Assembly (NCBI RefSeq): GCF_020085105.1
Contig: NC_058057.1
Location: 21,193,860-21,257,859, forward strand
Reading direction: 5' to 3'
DNA: 64,000 nucleotides
From: Siniperca chuatsi
Taxonomy: Eukaryota > Chordata > Actinopteri > Centrarchiformes > Sinipercidae
The position numbers and the translations under genes were made by a program. Below the pieces are notes generated by a model. The model saw nothing but the letters and a program-made list of their open reading frames with translations, was not told the origin of the DNA and did not search any database. Positions within the stretch are counted from its first letter, which is position 1, and every line of letters begins with the position of its first letter. Shown here one piece after another: positions 36,801-51,800 of this stretch.

Positions 36801-39800
36801 TAATAAATAATCGTTTGTTGCAACAGTTGCAGAAAAGCAGCAAATATTTACATTTAACAAGTTAGGACAAGTGAATTTCTGGCATTTTAATTAATCATTA
36901 ATCATTGAAATGGTTGCCTATTAATTTTCTGGCGATCAGTTTTAAAACTTGTTTGGACAAAGCTCATAGTGTTTATGCCTCCAAGAATACAGTGATACAA
37001 GTGTTGGGATGCCAGTCATGTGACTTGTCATCTCCATGGTTTTTAATGATACCTTAAATCAAATCATCTCACTCCTTGTACCTCCCACTTTTTCCAGGGT
37101 AAAAAATAAACACACACAGAGCAGCTCTACACACCCATACCCAAACTTATTGAAGTTTATTTAAGATTCAGGATCAATTAAATAACCTTTTGTGGGTGTC
37201 AAAAGATTCTATTTTAAATCCACATTGTACAAAATGTACTTTAGAGCTCCCAGTCTGCTGACAATTGATGAACTCCAGCACTTGTTCCATGATTCATTAA
37301 TATAGTAACTCAGGCTACATTTGCTATTCAGTAATAAAAAATGTATAATGTTAGAATTTATAATATGATTTCACTGAACAGTAAGTAGGGTCAGTTGACA
37401 GCTGCTCCTGTGAGCTGTTTAATTTCCTGCCATAATAACCACATCTAACAGAATACATACTCACTCTGTATAGCTCTGACAAAACGATCCTCCAGCGTTA
37501 AATGGGCGTTTCACCAGCTCTTTGATATGCTGATTTTCCTTTACTCATTCTTCAGTCTGGTAGAGTTTCTTCTCCCTGTGTCTTTCTCAGCTCTGCACGT
37601 CTTCTCTCTGTTTCCCTCTCACAGCGTTTGCTTCACACCTTCCCTTGCTGACTCGCTCTTCCCCTCCCCTGTTCCCTCTTGCTGACTTTTTTCCCTCTGT
37701 GCTCCTCTCTCCAACGAGGTGAAAAACACACTTGTCAAATACAGGTAGGTCATCACACCGTCTCTCATCCTCATCAGTTGCTAAGTACGAGGTACTTTGA
37801 TGCAAACAAGTTTTTCAGCATCGTCATGTGGTACTGTATAGCTCCTAAACGGTCCAGTCTCTTTCTGAGACAAGATGGGAAACGCAACAGCTGTTCAGTG
37901 TCAATGTCCATGTGACAGACCAGCTTGGGTGCCTCGTTGGTCCTGTACAGACCTTTTTCACAGAGGGGTGAATTACTGGAAACGGCTCCTGGTCCTCAGA
38001 AGTGATAATCAAGAGAAGATCTCATCAAAGCTTTTTCTTTTTCACCGAAGATAAACTCGTGAGCTCAACATCTTTTGCGAAATCGATGAAAGCAGCATGT
38101 TCTCACTCTTTCTGCAAAGTTTGAGCAACTCCACTGGCAAGGAAAGCGGAGTATAAAGCTTCTTCGATCCTTGAGGCTGCACTGATTGAATGACTTTTTT
38201 TTCTCCTACCTGCCTTCTGCTTTCTGCGTCTGATAAAGCTGCTTGTACGCACTAACATCCTCACCAACACGCACATTCAACCGTGAGCCACTATTAGGAG
38301 AAATTCCCACACGGCCGGAAGCCTTATCCTGTATCACAGCACTGAGCAACATGTAAGAGGAGGGAGGAAGAGGTGAGGAGGTGGAGGAGTAGGATGAAGC
38401 AGAGGAGAGGGAGGAGCCGGAGGAGGAGTCGATGTGGGTGTCAGCAGCAGCAGTTCAGAAAAGGCCGACTGTTTGCCTTTGTATCAGCAGTGCTTACAGC
38501 TGTATGTCTTCATCAGAGAGGAAATGCATTCAACTGCTGGCTCCTCAAACATGTCACATGTCCCACTTTATGGTGACTTGGTTAATCTCCAGTGTGTTTG
38601 ACCGTGCACCCTCTTTTAAAAGCAGGGTGAGTGACTGTGGAAGCTGTCGGTGGTGATTGGTAGAGTTTTTAAACTGCTTCCACTTTGCCAAGCAATCTCA
38701 ATTGCCTCTCCTGGCCTCATAGTAAGTGCTTTTCAGCACGTGCTTTCTGTTTCTTTCGTTATGACCTTCCCTGTTCTGATAAGCTTCTGCTGTAGATGTA
38801 ACTATAGAGGAAGCAAACTAAATTCATTTTGGCTTTTTTTCATAAGGAGCTGCACTGAGGTGAGAAATACATCTTCTCAGTGGCTGAAATGTAAATTAAT
38901 TTACAGCGCAAAGGCATGTACTGAGAGGATATCTGTAGTGTAGCCCGACCGAAACTGGATTTTTGAGGCCGATACTGATATCTATTTTTGAGAGTTTAAA
39001 TCCTATAACGATATGTCGTTAAACATAAAACACATAACGTAAACTCTTGATACAGATCCCTTCTATTTTTTATGACCCAGATACATACTGAGCAGAACAT
39101 TTTACAGTTGAAAAATCTACTTGTCAGCGCTCTCTGGTGGACAAACGTAATCGTAACACTGTTTACTGTCATAATTTCCTCAAACCTAATTTGGCCGACA
39201 TAAACACTGATACCGATATATTGACAATAAGCTACGTCAGCCGATATATCGACCCGGCTGGTTTATCGGTCCAGCTCCAATCTGTACCTGGCAAGATAGT
39301 TTATTGGCAGTTACTACCACTTAGGGCTGGGCAATATGACCTAAATTCAATATCACAATTAATATTACATTTACCTTGGTAACAATTAAAAAGCATCTTA
39401 TTAAATAATACACCTGTTCACAATTTTCTCCGTCCGCACAGTGGAGCTTTTTATTAATTCTTTGCACTGAAAAATAAACGGAAAGTCATAGATTATGACT
39501 GAGTAGTATTTAACATATTCAGCAGTGTTTATTTGCTAAAACAGGAAAATCAAACAAATATGTTCACGTGTTGCAATTATCAAAATAATTAATATTTTAA
39601 ACAGATCTGAACAACACTTCTCAGCAGTATGTACCAGGTTTTTTTTCATCTGCACCAGCCACCAGCTGCGTTTCTCCTCATTTTATCTGTACAAAGGAAT
39701 TAATTTATCAAACATATCAATATGTCTAAAATTAAGTTGGTTCGAGAGTCATAATGTTGCTTCTGGTAACTTCACGATTAATCGCCCAGCTGTGCTACCA

Positions 39801-42800
39801 CTATCAAAATGCTATACATCTATTCCGGAGGCAGAATTACTTCTGCGACTCCAGCCTCCTCAGAGCCATGTGGCATTAGTAATGAGTTGAGAGTATGAGT
39901 GTCATTATAAAGATGATGAGAAACATGAAAAAGATCAATAACAAGAGATTGAGCTATTATTGACAAGAGGCGAGTCAAGGATAATAGAACAAGCTTTTAA
40001 CCAATGCTTTTGACTTTGTTGTATTTGGTGCATTCCTTAAGAGCACCTTTTAGCCTCTTGTTGGTAAAACCCAAGCAAACACATTAATCCAGGATATGAT
40101 TTGATATGATTATGAGGCCCAACAGTTTAAAAATCTAATCTGTTTCCTGCTTGTTGCTGGTTTCATGAGCAGCTGTTCATATCAGTGAGCAACGTCCACT
40201 CCAGTGGAGAGCAGCTCGGTGACTGCTGTTGACGCAGTGAGACTAACACATTGTCATGTGTTGTGGAACATGCCATCAGCACTCAACACCACACATGTAA
40301 TGACATGAGGCCTCGTACAGGTGAGCAGCAATGATGAAGATGTTCGGGATATTGGATGACATTTTTGCTTACATTTTTTTTACCAGGTTTCTCAACATTT
40401 TCTGGTCCATCACCGGCAAGTCCCACAATTCTCTTGACCCCAGTTGTTGTTGTTGTTGTTAGCAGCATGGAGGAGCTACAAATCGAGGATATAGAAATTA
40501 TATCTTTTATAACAATTAAAACTAAACCCATAAATCTTCTGATGTTGTTGCCTTGTACAGTGGTGAGAGGTCTGCAGCAAAGATGGCAGAGTTGTTGTGG
40601 AAACTTGCGTGGAAGCCTGGTGTTTATTTAAATCAGCCACTGTACAACATGGAAAGTTGCTCCAGCTAGGAAAGTGTGATGCTAGTGGGCTTATGCCATT
40701 GATTCTAGTGCATAAAAATACAAAACAGGGTGTGAAATGTGTTTCTTCCAATGCATTGGTTTCTGTTTTTAACAGACTTATTGGCATTGTCAACCAGGAC
40801 GGGTTTGTCTCAACAAGCCAATGAACTTTTTGTTTGTACCATACTTTCACCACACTGATTTACTATATTAATGATACTAATTGAATTAAATAACATGACG
40901 AACACCAGTTTTGATATTTATTTTTTAGGAAAGTAAATTAAAGAAATATCAATATTTTAATATCCTCGAACACAACAGTAGAAATAGAGTTCTAGGAATT
41001 TTATGTTTTGTTAATAATAATAATGATAATAATAATATTAGTGTGCGTTGTGAAACGTTGTGCATGCATAAAATCAGTCATTTCTCAACAACAAAGGTAT
41101 TAGCTTTGAAAGTTGTCGCATGCATTATACAGTTATTATAATGGAGGATTTGATGACCAGCCTACAGGAGGACCCATTGAAGTGCCACCATTTTTCTGGC
41201 TCCTACATCTTGCCTGATCGTCCTGAAAGGACCACAGCTGTTTCATCCTCATTCTGAGTGATTGAACTTGAGTAGACCGGGTGCTGTGCATTTCTTTGAA
41301 ATGGTTTTTCTTTCATGTGACTATATCATGCATGTTCCACTAAGCTGCAGGCTAGCTATTGATAATCAGAAGAATGCAATACAAAAGATATGAGGCATGT
41401 CTAATGTATCCCTCAGGGAGTTCATATAATGAGGCACACAGATATATGGTGATTGCTTGGTTTTCGTAGATGGGACACATCCACCTACACACTAGCACTG
41501 TCATGGTGCTGTTAGCCACCACTATTATTGTGAATAGAGGTTATCGTAGGCTTAAGTTATTGATGGGAGAACAATACAGTAGCCATCAATTATGAGCCAC
41601 ACGTATTATTGCATGAAGAACAAATACTCAGTTCCTTGTAGGGCTGCGCAATTAATTGAAATATTATCGAAATCGCAATGTGGCCAAGTGCAATATCCTA
41701 ATCGCAGAAGCTGCAATTTTTTAATAAAGGTCAAATGTGTGACAAAACAGCATTATAATGAAGTACTGTAGCGCTGCAGAGATGCCCTGGACTACAAATC
41801 TTGTACTCCAGATGTAAGACATGTTTGTTTGTTTTTGGTGCAGACCCCAACAAATGTCACATCATCATGATTTTAATAGTTTTTTCAGTGAAAATGAAAA
41901 TTGTGATGCAAAAATGTTCATTCCCACTAACTGAATCATATCGCAATCATAATCTGTCAAAATAGTCATAAAATGATTTTTTTTTTACAATATCATGCAG
42001 CCCTAGTTTGTTACAATACTTACTCCCTCCAATGTACAGTGGTGTGAAAGTGTTTTCCCCCTTTTTGCATGTTTGTCACACTTAAATGTTTCAGATCAAA
42101 CAAATTTAAATATTAGTCAAAGATAACACAAGTAAACACAAAATGCAGTTTTTAAATGAAGGGAATTATTAAGGGAAACCAAAATCCAAACCTACATAGC
42201 CCTGTGTGAAATAGTGATTGCCCCCTAAACCTAATAACTGGTTGGGCCACCCTTAGCAGCAACAACTGCAATCAAGCGTTTGCAATAACTTGCAATGAGT
42301 CTTTTACAGCTCTGTGGAGGAATTTTGGCCCACTCATCTTTGCAGAATTGTTGTAATTCAGCCACACTGGATGGTTTTTGAGCATGAACTGCCTTTTTAA
42401 GGTCACTTTTTCACACCACTGTAGATAATATTTTGAACTGGGACCATCTTTCCTTCCTCCAAAGTCCCTAAGAGCCTGCCTTTGAATATGAATGGGACCT
42501 CAGTCTACAATTGGGGGAACCAAGATGAACGAGAGTCATTAAAAGTTCTAGCTGACACACAAGCAGAGTTGACTGTCGTTCATTTGTGCCTCACAGCATC
42601 TCGGCAAGACAGTCTTGAGGAAAAAGGTCCTCTAATGGAAAGTGGTAGCCACTTAAATCTATTGATCTCCTCATGTTTTTTTTTTTTGTCATTTACTAAA
42701 TTACATTTTCTATATTCCTAAGAAAAAAGAGAAGGCGCAAGGAAGTCATGGAGCATATAAAGTCTAAGAAAGTGATGGATACCTTGGATGATTGCTGTTT

Positions 42801-45800
42801 ACTTTGCCATTGATATTTTTTCTTACAAGACCAGATTTATTTTGTAATTGTTTCAGTTTAGTTATGTTTTTCAAAAGAGATAAAGTAAGGAAGAAAGAGA
42901 GGGAATAGAGAAAGTAAGCAGCTTTTTATTCTTTTTGCATGAACTGCTCCAGTTATCGGGGTATCACACTGCTCAGCTTCCCAAGGAAAGCATATGCTTT
43001 GGAGCTGGAAAAAAGGCTCTGACCGATTGTTGAACCTCAGATTCAGGAGGAGCAACGTGGCTTACACTTGGTGGTGGAACAGTCAGTGACGAGCACTGTA
43101 TTACATGGGATTTGGCTGTTCCAAACTGAGAGAAACGGGTGAAAAATCCCCCTAAAACCCTGTAACCTAATGTATTAGTTAAATCTAGATTACTCTTGTT
43201 ATCTGTGCACAGCCTTTTAAAGCTGTCAAAATATTGGTATTGAGGCTGATTATTGATTTTTATCCACAGATGATATATAACTGTGTCAGAGCTACATTGT
43301 CAAATAACCTTTAATTCCCAAAAGCTGAGCCGATTATTTAAAAAGAGTGCGGTTTAGTCATTTAATGGTGTGATTCTCTGCCTCAATTAAAGATAATTGC
43401 TTTGCGTGCTTCACGCCTCCCACACTGTGTTGTCTTGTGGTAAATGCTGATAATAATGACACATGAAGCTTTTCACCAGATGCATGGCTTCCAAAAGCCT
43501 TTGGTTGTCATCCTCCTCCTGCCTGAACATTTCTGCATTTAATTTCAACTCAAGCTGCTCGTTAGCTGTGACCAACCAAACGTTAACATTTGTCATCAGT
43601 CAAATGGTCTTTATTCAAACACCAAACAGCGTTCGCCCAGTTCTCTGTCAACAGGCATTGCTGTCATTAGCAAAAAGCAACATCACCCTTCAAGTAGCAT
43701 TTGAATGAGTTATAACTACTTTAGGCCACTGATGTAATTTTCCCGCCAATGTAGATATTAATTTCTACAGGATTTTGTAATAAGAGATCAGTAGCCTTTG
43801 CTGGCTTTCTTGAACTGGCACCATCTCATCCGAAGTCCCTAAGAGCCTGCTTTAGAATATGAACGAGAGTCATTAAAAGCTCCAACTGACACACAAGCAG
43901 AGTTGACTGTGGGGCATTTGTGTCTCACAGCATCTCGGCAAGGCAGTCTTGAGGAAAAAGGTCCTCTAATGGGAAGCGGTAGCCACTTAAATCTATTGAT
44001 CTCCTCGTGTTTTTTTTTTTTTGTTCAGTTTGTCATTTACTAAATGACAATCCTACATCCCAAAGAAAAAAATATGAGCAAGGAAGTAATGGAGCATACA
44101 AAGTTTGAGAAAGAGATGGATACTTTGGATAATTGCTGTTTACTTTGCCATTTATTCATTGACCCAGACCTTTTGACCCTTCTATGGCTGCCCAGTGTGT
44201 GCATTTGCTATGTGGGTGTGTAGATAAACGTGTCAATAGCCCATGACTACACACTCAAAATGAAATGGTTCCTCACATCAGTGTTATAAATTTTAAACTA
44301 TCAATTGATGTCTTCTTATTCAAATGGCGTCTGTCTGACGATTAGTGAGATGTCTGTCATACAGGTGCAGCATATGTGTCTCTGGTTCTTGATAATGTGA
44401 GGCTGGTTTTCGTAAAATGTTGCCTCCTTGTGGACCTTTTGTCTTAAGTTGTTGATTTCCATGATGCAACCTCTGCTTGTGTAATTTGAGGGGTGCTGGA
44501 TCTCCTCCAACTTGTTGATTTTTATTTTCATCATTCATGCTTTTCTTTGATTGTAGCATTTCAGTCAAACAGTTTGAGCCAAAAGGATCAGAAGGGCTGT
44601 GTTTTCAAGTGTACATCTGTGCACAGTTTTCTCAAGGTGTTTAATACAACTTTGTTAAGAATAATTTCTCTCGTGTCTGAAATATTTTATTCACTGCGGT
44701 CCAGGGGCTGATTTTATTGGCTGATGTTGTAGATGTATTGGTATCGGAGTACATGTCAGCCTCTAAGTAAGAAGAAATTACAGTACTGAAATGGCTAAGA
44801 GGGCATCAGCCCTGCGTTAAACCAATGCATGGCGCTGTGCTGGTGGGGGCATGTTGCTTCAGGTACTGGTGAGACAATGAATTACGCTCCAGAGAGTCCA
44901 GTTGGACATACAGAACCATGAGTTTGAAGGATTGTCAAAACACTGCATAGTCATGTTGCTAAGTAATCTACCATGTATTTGGTTGGCCAACGCAGCATCT
45001 TGCTGGATGATGATGTGATGTTGGACGACCCTGGGTTTGACCCTTTTGTCTTTGTACCCCAAAATCCAGTATTGGTCTGGCTCTTGTTTATTTATAGAGG
45101 CTAGTGCTAAAACAATTAGTCTATTCATCGATCAACACAAAATTGACAAAAATAGGCTGATTGCTGATTTCCTATTTTACAGCATTGTCATAGAACACGC
45201 CTGAAGAATGGGCACAATATTTTGTTCATTCACTGAAAAGAAAAGAACTCTCACATACTTTGTCTTTGTGTAGCCATGAACACAATAAATTATCCTACAA
45301 ACTGTATTTGTACAAGTGTGTCTTCACAGAGTGCAGGTGGCGGTGTGTGTTTTGTGTCTTTGAGACTGCAGCATCATGATTGAGACAGTTATGAGTGTCT
45401 CCTGATGAATTTACCAGAAGAACAGAGGAACTTGGAATTTCTGGAGTGAATAGATCAACCCGGGGTGGCTGCCCTGGATATCTTGTTTGGATTTTAGTGC
45501 TGTGGTGTCTGTCACATTTCATCCGCTCGAGTCTTTAAAGGATTGAAACATTCATGCTTACTGGTAGTTTGGTGCTTATTTAAGGCAATCCACAGGTCTT
45601 TATTTAGCTGCCAGTGGGTGCATTGTTCTTATCTTCCTGTGGACTTTGTAAAGAGAGAAAAAACACTGGTAATGCTTTGCCTGCCATCAATATAACAAAA
45701 CAAAATGCATCAGTTTGTCAGTTTATGGATAGAACTTTCTCAGCTTTCTGTCAATTATGTCTGATTTTTCTCTCATACATTGCAAAGTGAATAATGACAA

Positions 45801-48800
45801 ATTGCTAAAGCAGCTAAACAACTAAAATGTTGTGTATGTTGCTGATAGATCTGTGTTTTTTAATTCAGCGTAGCCTGCTTATTTCATGCTTTTGACCCAT
45901 TTTTAGCATGGTGCATCAGTATTAGCTGTGCTCTACTCAGCTAACCTAATAGCTGAGGCTCCTTGCATCTGTATAATGAAGGACCCAGATGTCCCAGCAC
46001 TTTCAGACCGATGGTTATTTTAGCCACAGGGACCAGCGCTGGGAGGCTTCATGTGAGCCTCAAGCACACACTCATTCTCACCTGATTTGCCTTCTGTGCA
46101 TCGTCTCTTTGTAAGTCTAAAGCTAGCAATGTCAGACAGCATGTCATTGTTAAAATGTGTTGATTGGTTCGCCTCATCGACCTTCTGTGACCGTCACTGT
46201 TACACACTGGGGAGTCTTTGGTCAATCCACTCAGCCAATCAGTCCCTGTGTCACACAGGTCAGTTTGTCTAATTGTCACTTAATTTCACTGTTGTCATGT
46301 CAGGTTTGTTTTATGCCCAACAGCTGTCCAAATCATTTGAGAGTAAAGATATTTTTATGAGTTGTTATGATGCACTAGACTGCCAGTCAGACCAGACATT
46401 TTCATTTGGTGAATTTAAAGTTTGTTTTTTTTATAACATTTAATCACAGTAGAGTTTTTTTTTTTTTAGTCATGCTATAACGGTCGATCTACGGATGTTG
46501 GTCGTTTCACCACTTTGGTCCAGACTGAAATATCTGGTTTGCCATGAAATACTGTACAGACATCCTTGATACCCAGGATGGATTTCCATAAAATTTAGTG
46601 CAGACTTTCATGTCCTGCTCAGGATTTGCAATAACTTTGGTGAACCTCTGACTTTTCATCTAGCGTGCTAACACGCTAAACTAAGATGGTAAAAATGGTA
46701 AACATCAGTATGTTAGCATTGTCATTGTGTGCATGTTAGCATGCTAATGTTAGCATTTACCTCAAAGCACCGCCTCACAGAGCTGTTAGCATGGCTGTAG
46801 ACTCTAAATCTTCTTGCTCGATAAATGACTTTTAGCAAAATTGTCGGCGATTGCTTGTTGTTGCCGGACAGATAGTAATCTCCCATCAGCTCTTTGGTGG
46901 AGTTCAGCATTGTCAGACAGCAGGAAGAGGACAGCTATTGTTCAAAAACATTATTTGTTTCACATGGAAGAGTGATAATAGGCTCTCTAGCTCTGAAACT
47001 GATGTTTGTATTGTTTGTAGAAAGCTAAAAACTAGAAAAATTGACATTCCCATCAGCGTCAGCTGTATTTTTTGTGTGTAGTGCTAATTATCAAATGTTA
47101 GCATGCAAAAAACGCTAAACTAAGATGGTAAACGTGGTGAACATTACTCCTGCTTAGCATCAGCAGGCTAGCATTGTCATACTGATTGTAAACATGTTAG
47201 CCTGCTGATGCATTTAGCTGAAAGCTTCAAAGCCTCATAGAGCTGCTAGCATGGCTGTAGACTTAACACATTTTAAAAAGTGAAAACAAAGTACATATGT
47301 AAAACACAAAATAATTGATTATTCACCCCCTTTACTGTCTGCAACAGATCTACAGTAAGGCGTCACTGGTATAGGCAGTTGCTTTTAGAAGTTGCATAAC
47401 AAAATGACTGTAATCAGGATGTGACAAGTGATTTTTAAGCTCAAGTAAGAGCGGCCAAATTTACACATGACTGCTTTTTATAACAGACGATTTCACCAGA
47501 GCAAATATGAGATTCACAGAGACACAGTTAATCAGCCAAAAGACAACCTATAAACAAAAACAAACATTTATAAACTTAATAAACATACAACACATTACAA
47601 CCCTTTTGCTTCACATAGCAACGTAAGTAAACTGCCAGACTGAAAATAATGATTATAAATGTATGTTTATGCATATATTTGTTGTGTGCCTTATGTCTGT
47701 AACATTTTTAGAGCATGGATCATTTTTTCCTTTTGTCAGTTTTACTTTATATTTCCATCAGATGCAGGTTTACAATGATTTTGGATTACTCTTAGTTTCA
47801 GAATCAGAAATACTTTATTGATCCCCGAGGGAAAACTCTTTTGCTACAGCAGCTCACTATCAGTGCACACTGGAATAGAAGTACTAAGCAAAAAATAAAA
47901 CTATGATACACTATAATACAGGTCAGAAAATAAATTAAGTACCAAGTGGGTATAAGCATAAAATAAAATAAGTGTGAAGTACAAAGTGGGTTTACCGGTT
48001 GGTGATGATAATAATATGGTATAAAGTAATAGTGCATGAGCTGCCAAGTTTCAAATAATTCTCTGTGCATTGTCCTCTAATACTATTATATCATCGTATG
48101 AAAATATGAATGTATAGAACTAGCAGGATGATTAAGTACACCACTTCCTTTTGACACTATTGATCTCAGCTGTCCTTAAATTCAGTAGAGTTGCAGCCCC
48201 TTACCTCCAAGCTGCATGCCAATAAAACACATGCCTAATGAGAACGAGGCCTCGAGTGGATTGGAGCTCTTCTGATATGACTTTGACATAAACACAGCCT
48301 CACACAATCACCATTAAAAGTTAAGAGTAAATAGTTTTAGCCCTCTTTATTGTCTCGCCTCGTTTGCTCAGGATTTTAATTGCAATTAGCGCTGGCAGTG
48401 ATTTATTGACGCGTAGTGGGTTTCAGCGCCGTGTCGTGTTAGGCTAATTGGTTTGGTTAAAAAGGCGTGACAGCGAGCATGCTGGAGGTACTGTAGCTCT
48501 CAGAAAGAGGATCGGCACCACAGATCGCAGCAAGTTTCTCTGAACAGTCTTTCCTGCATGTTTTCTAAAGTCTTTGTATCTCATTGTTTCCCTTTCTTGC
48601 TTAATTCCTTCTGTCTTTTCCTCTTATCTTTCCCTCTGCCTTTTTCTAACATTTTCCATCCTGTCCCCCTGCTTAGTGCTACTAAACACCTATCAGATGG
48701 GCTTTGTCACGGTAGTAATAATACTCGATCACTCTTCAGTTTTCTATGAGCTGCCTTGCTACATCTCCTCTCTTATCAAGTGAGGATCTGCCATGACAGC

Positions 48801-51800
48801 CGGTTTAAAAGAGAAGTAATCATTCACTGATCACACACCATTACTCTACTGGCAAATGGAGGAGGAAGGGGGGAGCGGGGAATGTGTGTATTCCTCTTCC
48901 AGTCAGATAAAATGTCAACATTTCACCGCAGGTGTTAGTGGAGACTGAGCAGCGGCACTGCTCCTTACATGTCCCTCCTGTTTCTATTCAGCCAGTCACC
49001 GCTACAAGAAAGAAGGCTAATCAAGGTTAAGCCCAGCCTGCAGCCTTATATACAGTGAGTTTACTGGGTCTGTGCTGCGAGCTGTATACTAAAGGTGTGG
49101 CCCAGTCAATATGCGTGTGCATCTGTGATGTTTGTGGTGTGCGTGTGACTGTCTGCACTGCAGCCAGCAGGGCAACCTCGACATGTCTGGCAAACAGGAT
49201 GAGAGAGTTTCTGCAGGTACACACAACCCAGGATACTTTTAGGATTATATTTGTATGCACAGTATTGTTGTTTATTGTTTATTTAGATCCTCATTAGCTA
49301 CCGTAACAACAACAGTAGCAAGCTAACAGGCTTTTTGATGTAAATTACTGCAAAAGGAGAGGCACAAAAAGAATTTCAAAAACATTCAAAGAATTATAAA
49401 ATGAAACCTCATGAGCTCCCATTTGACCCTTTAGGGCTGCAGCTAAGGATTATTTTTTTAATTGATTAATCTGCTGGTTATTTTCTCGATAAATCATTTG
49501 GTCTATAAAACATCAGAAAACAGAGAAAAATGTCCATCACATCAATATCCTTGAGTCTAAGGTCATCAAATGTCTTGTTTTCTCCAGCCAACAATCCAAA
49601 ACAAATATTCAGTACACAGTAATGTAAGAAAATCAGCAAATCCTTACATGTGAGAGCTTTGGACCAGTCAATGTTTGGCATTATTGCTTGAAAAAGGAAT
49701 TTAACGATTCCATTTATATTCTTTATCTGCTTGTTGATGATAAAATCCGAGATGCAAAGTTCTCTCATGCATCTTTTTACGCTCAAACATTATTCACATG
49801 TCAAATTTTAGACACGTATCAAAATTCAGCCTGACACATTTGCTACCTTTGGAAACTTTGGGATCTTGACTGGAATTTTAAAATAAAGTTTCGGGAGTTT
49901 GAACAGTTCTGAGTTATGTTTTAGTTGGTTAGATGTTAAATTATAAACCCTTTTTAGAAATGACTGCACGCTACAGGACAGGGCTGCAACTAAGGATTGT
50001 TTTCAGTATCGATTAATCTGCCGATTAGTTTCCTCCACGAAATGTCAAAAAAGAAGGCAAGGAAATGTCTTAAAACCTCTTGTTTGGTCCAAGCAACAGT
50101 CCAAATCCAAAAGTAAAATGCTGTAAAATCAAAGGCAGCTAATTCTCACATTAAAGAAGCTTGAACTAGCAAACGTTTGATGTTTTGCTTGAAAGACGAC
50201 TGAAATGATTAATTGGTTGTTAAGATAGTTTCAGATTCGAGTTATCGACTAAATTGTTTCCGCTCAAGTACAGGACTCATGTCGAGTATATAAGAAGTAT
50301 AAATGTTGGCGGCATTAATGCTCCCTTTAGGTGCATGTTGCTGTTAAGAAGAAGAGTTAAAGAGAAAAAAAAAAGTTATTGTGTCATCAGTTTATATGCA
50401 TTTGCTCGATCCTTCACCATGTTCATAGCAAAGCACGTCTTATTTTCTTCCTGACTCGGTGGCAGTGCTCGACAGTCTCACAGAGCAGAACGGAGAGGGG
50501 TGAAGATGAACAGCGGCGGGGTGAGAGCAGAGTGGAGTTGAGTGGCGCAGGAAAAGAGCAGAGCGGAACAGAAAGGCAGGAGCGAGGCCACAACACATCC
50601 CAAATATAAAAGATGAGAGCGGGACTCGGCATTAGCGAGCCATAGATAGCTCAGCGAAGCCGTGGTTGCAAGCAAAAAGCCACATTTGTTAACATGGGGT
50701 TCAGCCAGCAAGATGTCAAGAGACAGGATACCACATTATACAGAAGTTACACAATGCCAGCCGAGCCACTTAGCACACACTATGAGTAATGCAGTGTTTA
50801 TTCACTGTGGAATAACTCACAGAGGTTTACCGGCCCAACTGCCACTGACGCACTCAGACAATCATTTGAAGTATGAATTGATCTTTAATCAGTTGTGTAC
50901 GGCGAGAGCAGGAGCTTTACTTGCAGACGTTGTCGCAGTAAAACTTAACAAATATCCTACACAGGATGGGGAAGGTTTCCAAAGTTAATTCGATCCTTTC
51001 CAGGAGAAGTTGAATAATTTGAGAATAACAGAAAATGTCTGGAATAGTGGAAAAAAATTGCTGTTGATGCTCGATAAACACATAACTACATGTTGTATGT
51101 ATGTCTTGCTGACATTAGTGCTGAAACAATCAGTCGATAAAGTGGTTTTGGTATTAAATTAATTAATTAAATGAATTTATCCAAACTAAATGCCAAATAT
51201 TTTCTTGTTCAGGTGGTTTCATATAATTGTAAATTGACTGTCATTTGGACAAAACAGGCAATTTTAAAAAGTCACCTTGAGCTCTGAGAAATTGTGATGG
51301 GATTTTTTCACTGTTTTCTGACATTTTATGGACCAAATGATTAACTGATTGATCTAAATCCAGTGGTTCTCAAACTGTTTCTGTCAGGCCCCCCTTGTGG
51401 AAGCCAAAAAAAAAAAATGTCATGCCCTGCAGAAACTGCTTTGATTTGTATTTTTATCATTTACAATATGGAGGAAACTAGTATCAGTATGACAAAAGGT
51501 AAGATCATTAGATCATTAACAGCATTTTTTTAAGCATGTTTTGCTTACTTTTTCACAAATAAAAATGCAAGTCAAGCCTTGCCCAAACTGCTAACTGTTT
51601 TTAGATACAAAATGCTTTGGGTTGTCTTGCGATGTTGTCAGTGTAATCAAAAGCAAAATAATCTTCTTTGTAATATATTGGACCTGACTGACCAGTTAGC
51701 TTGGTGAGCATCACCTCTTTTTCTTTTCCTTCCTGTCAAAAATCTGTCCATCTTGTCATTTTGCTAACGTGAATTTTGATAGCCTCGCTAACATCAGAGC

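Noticed and set aside
47804..48070. 88-codon minus frame with a hydrophobic look
   Set aside because: It coincides with the TTTATTGATCC-type repeat, so membrane-protein appearance is due to AT-rich composition.
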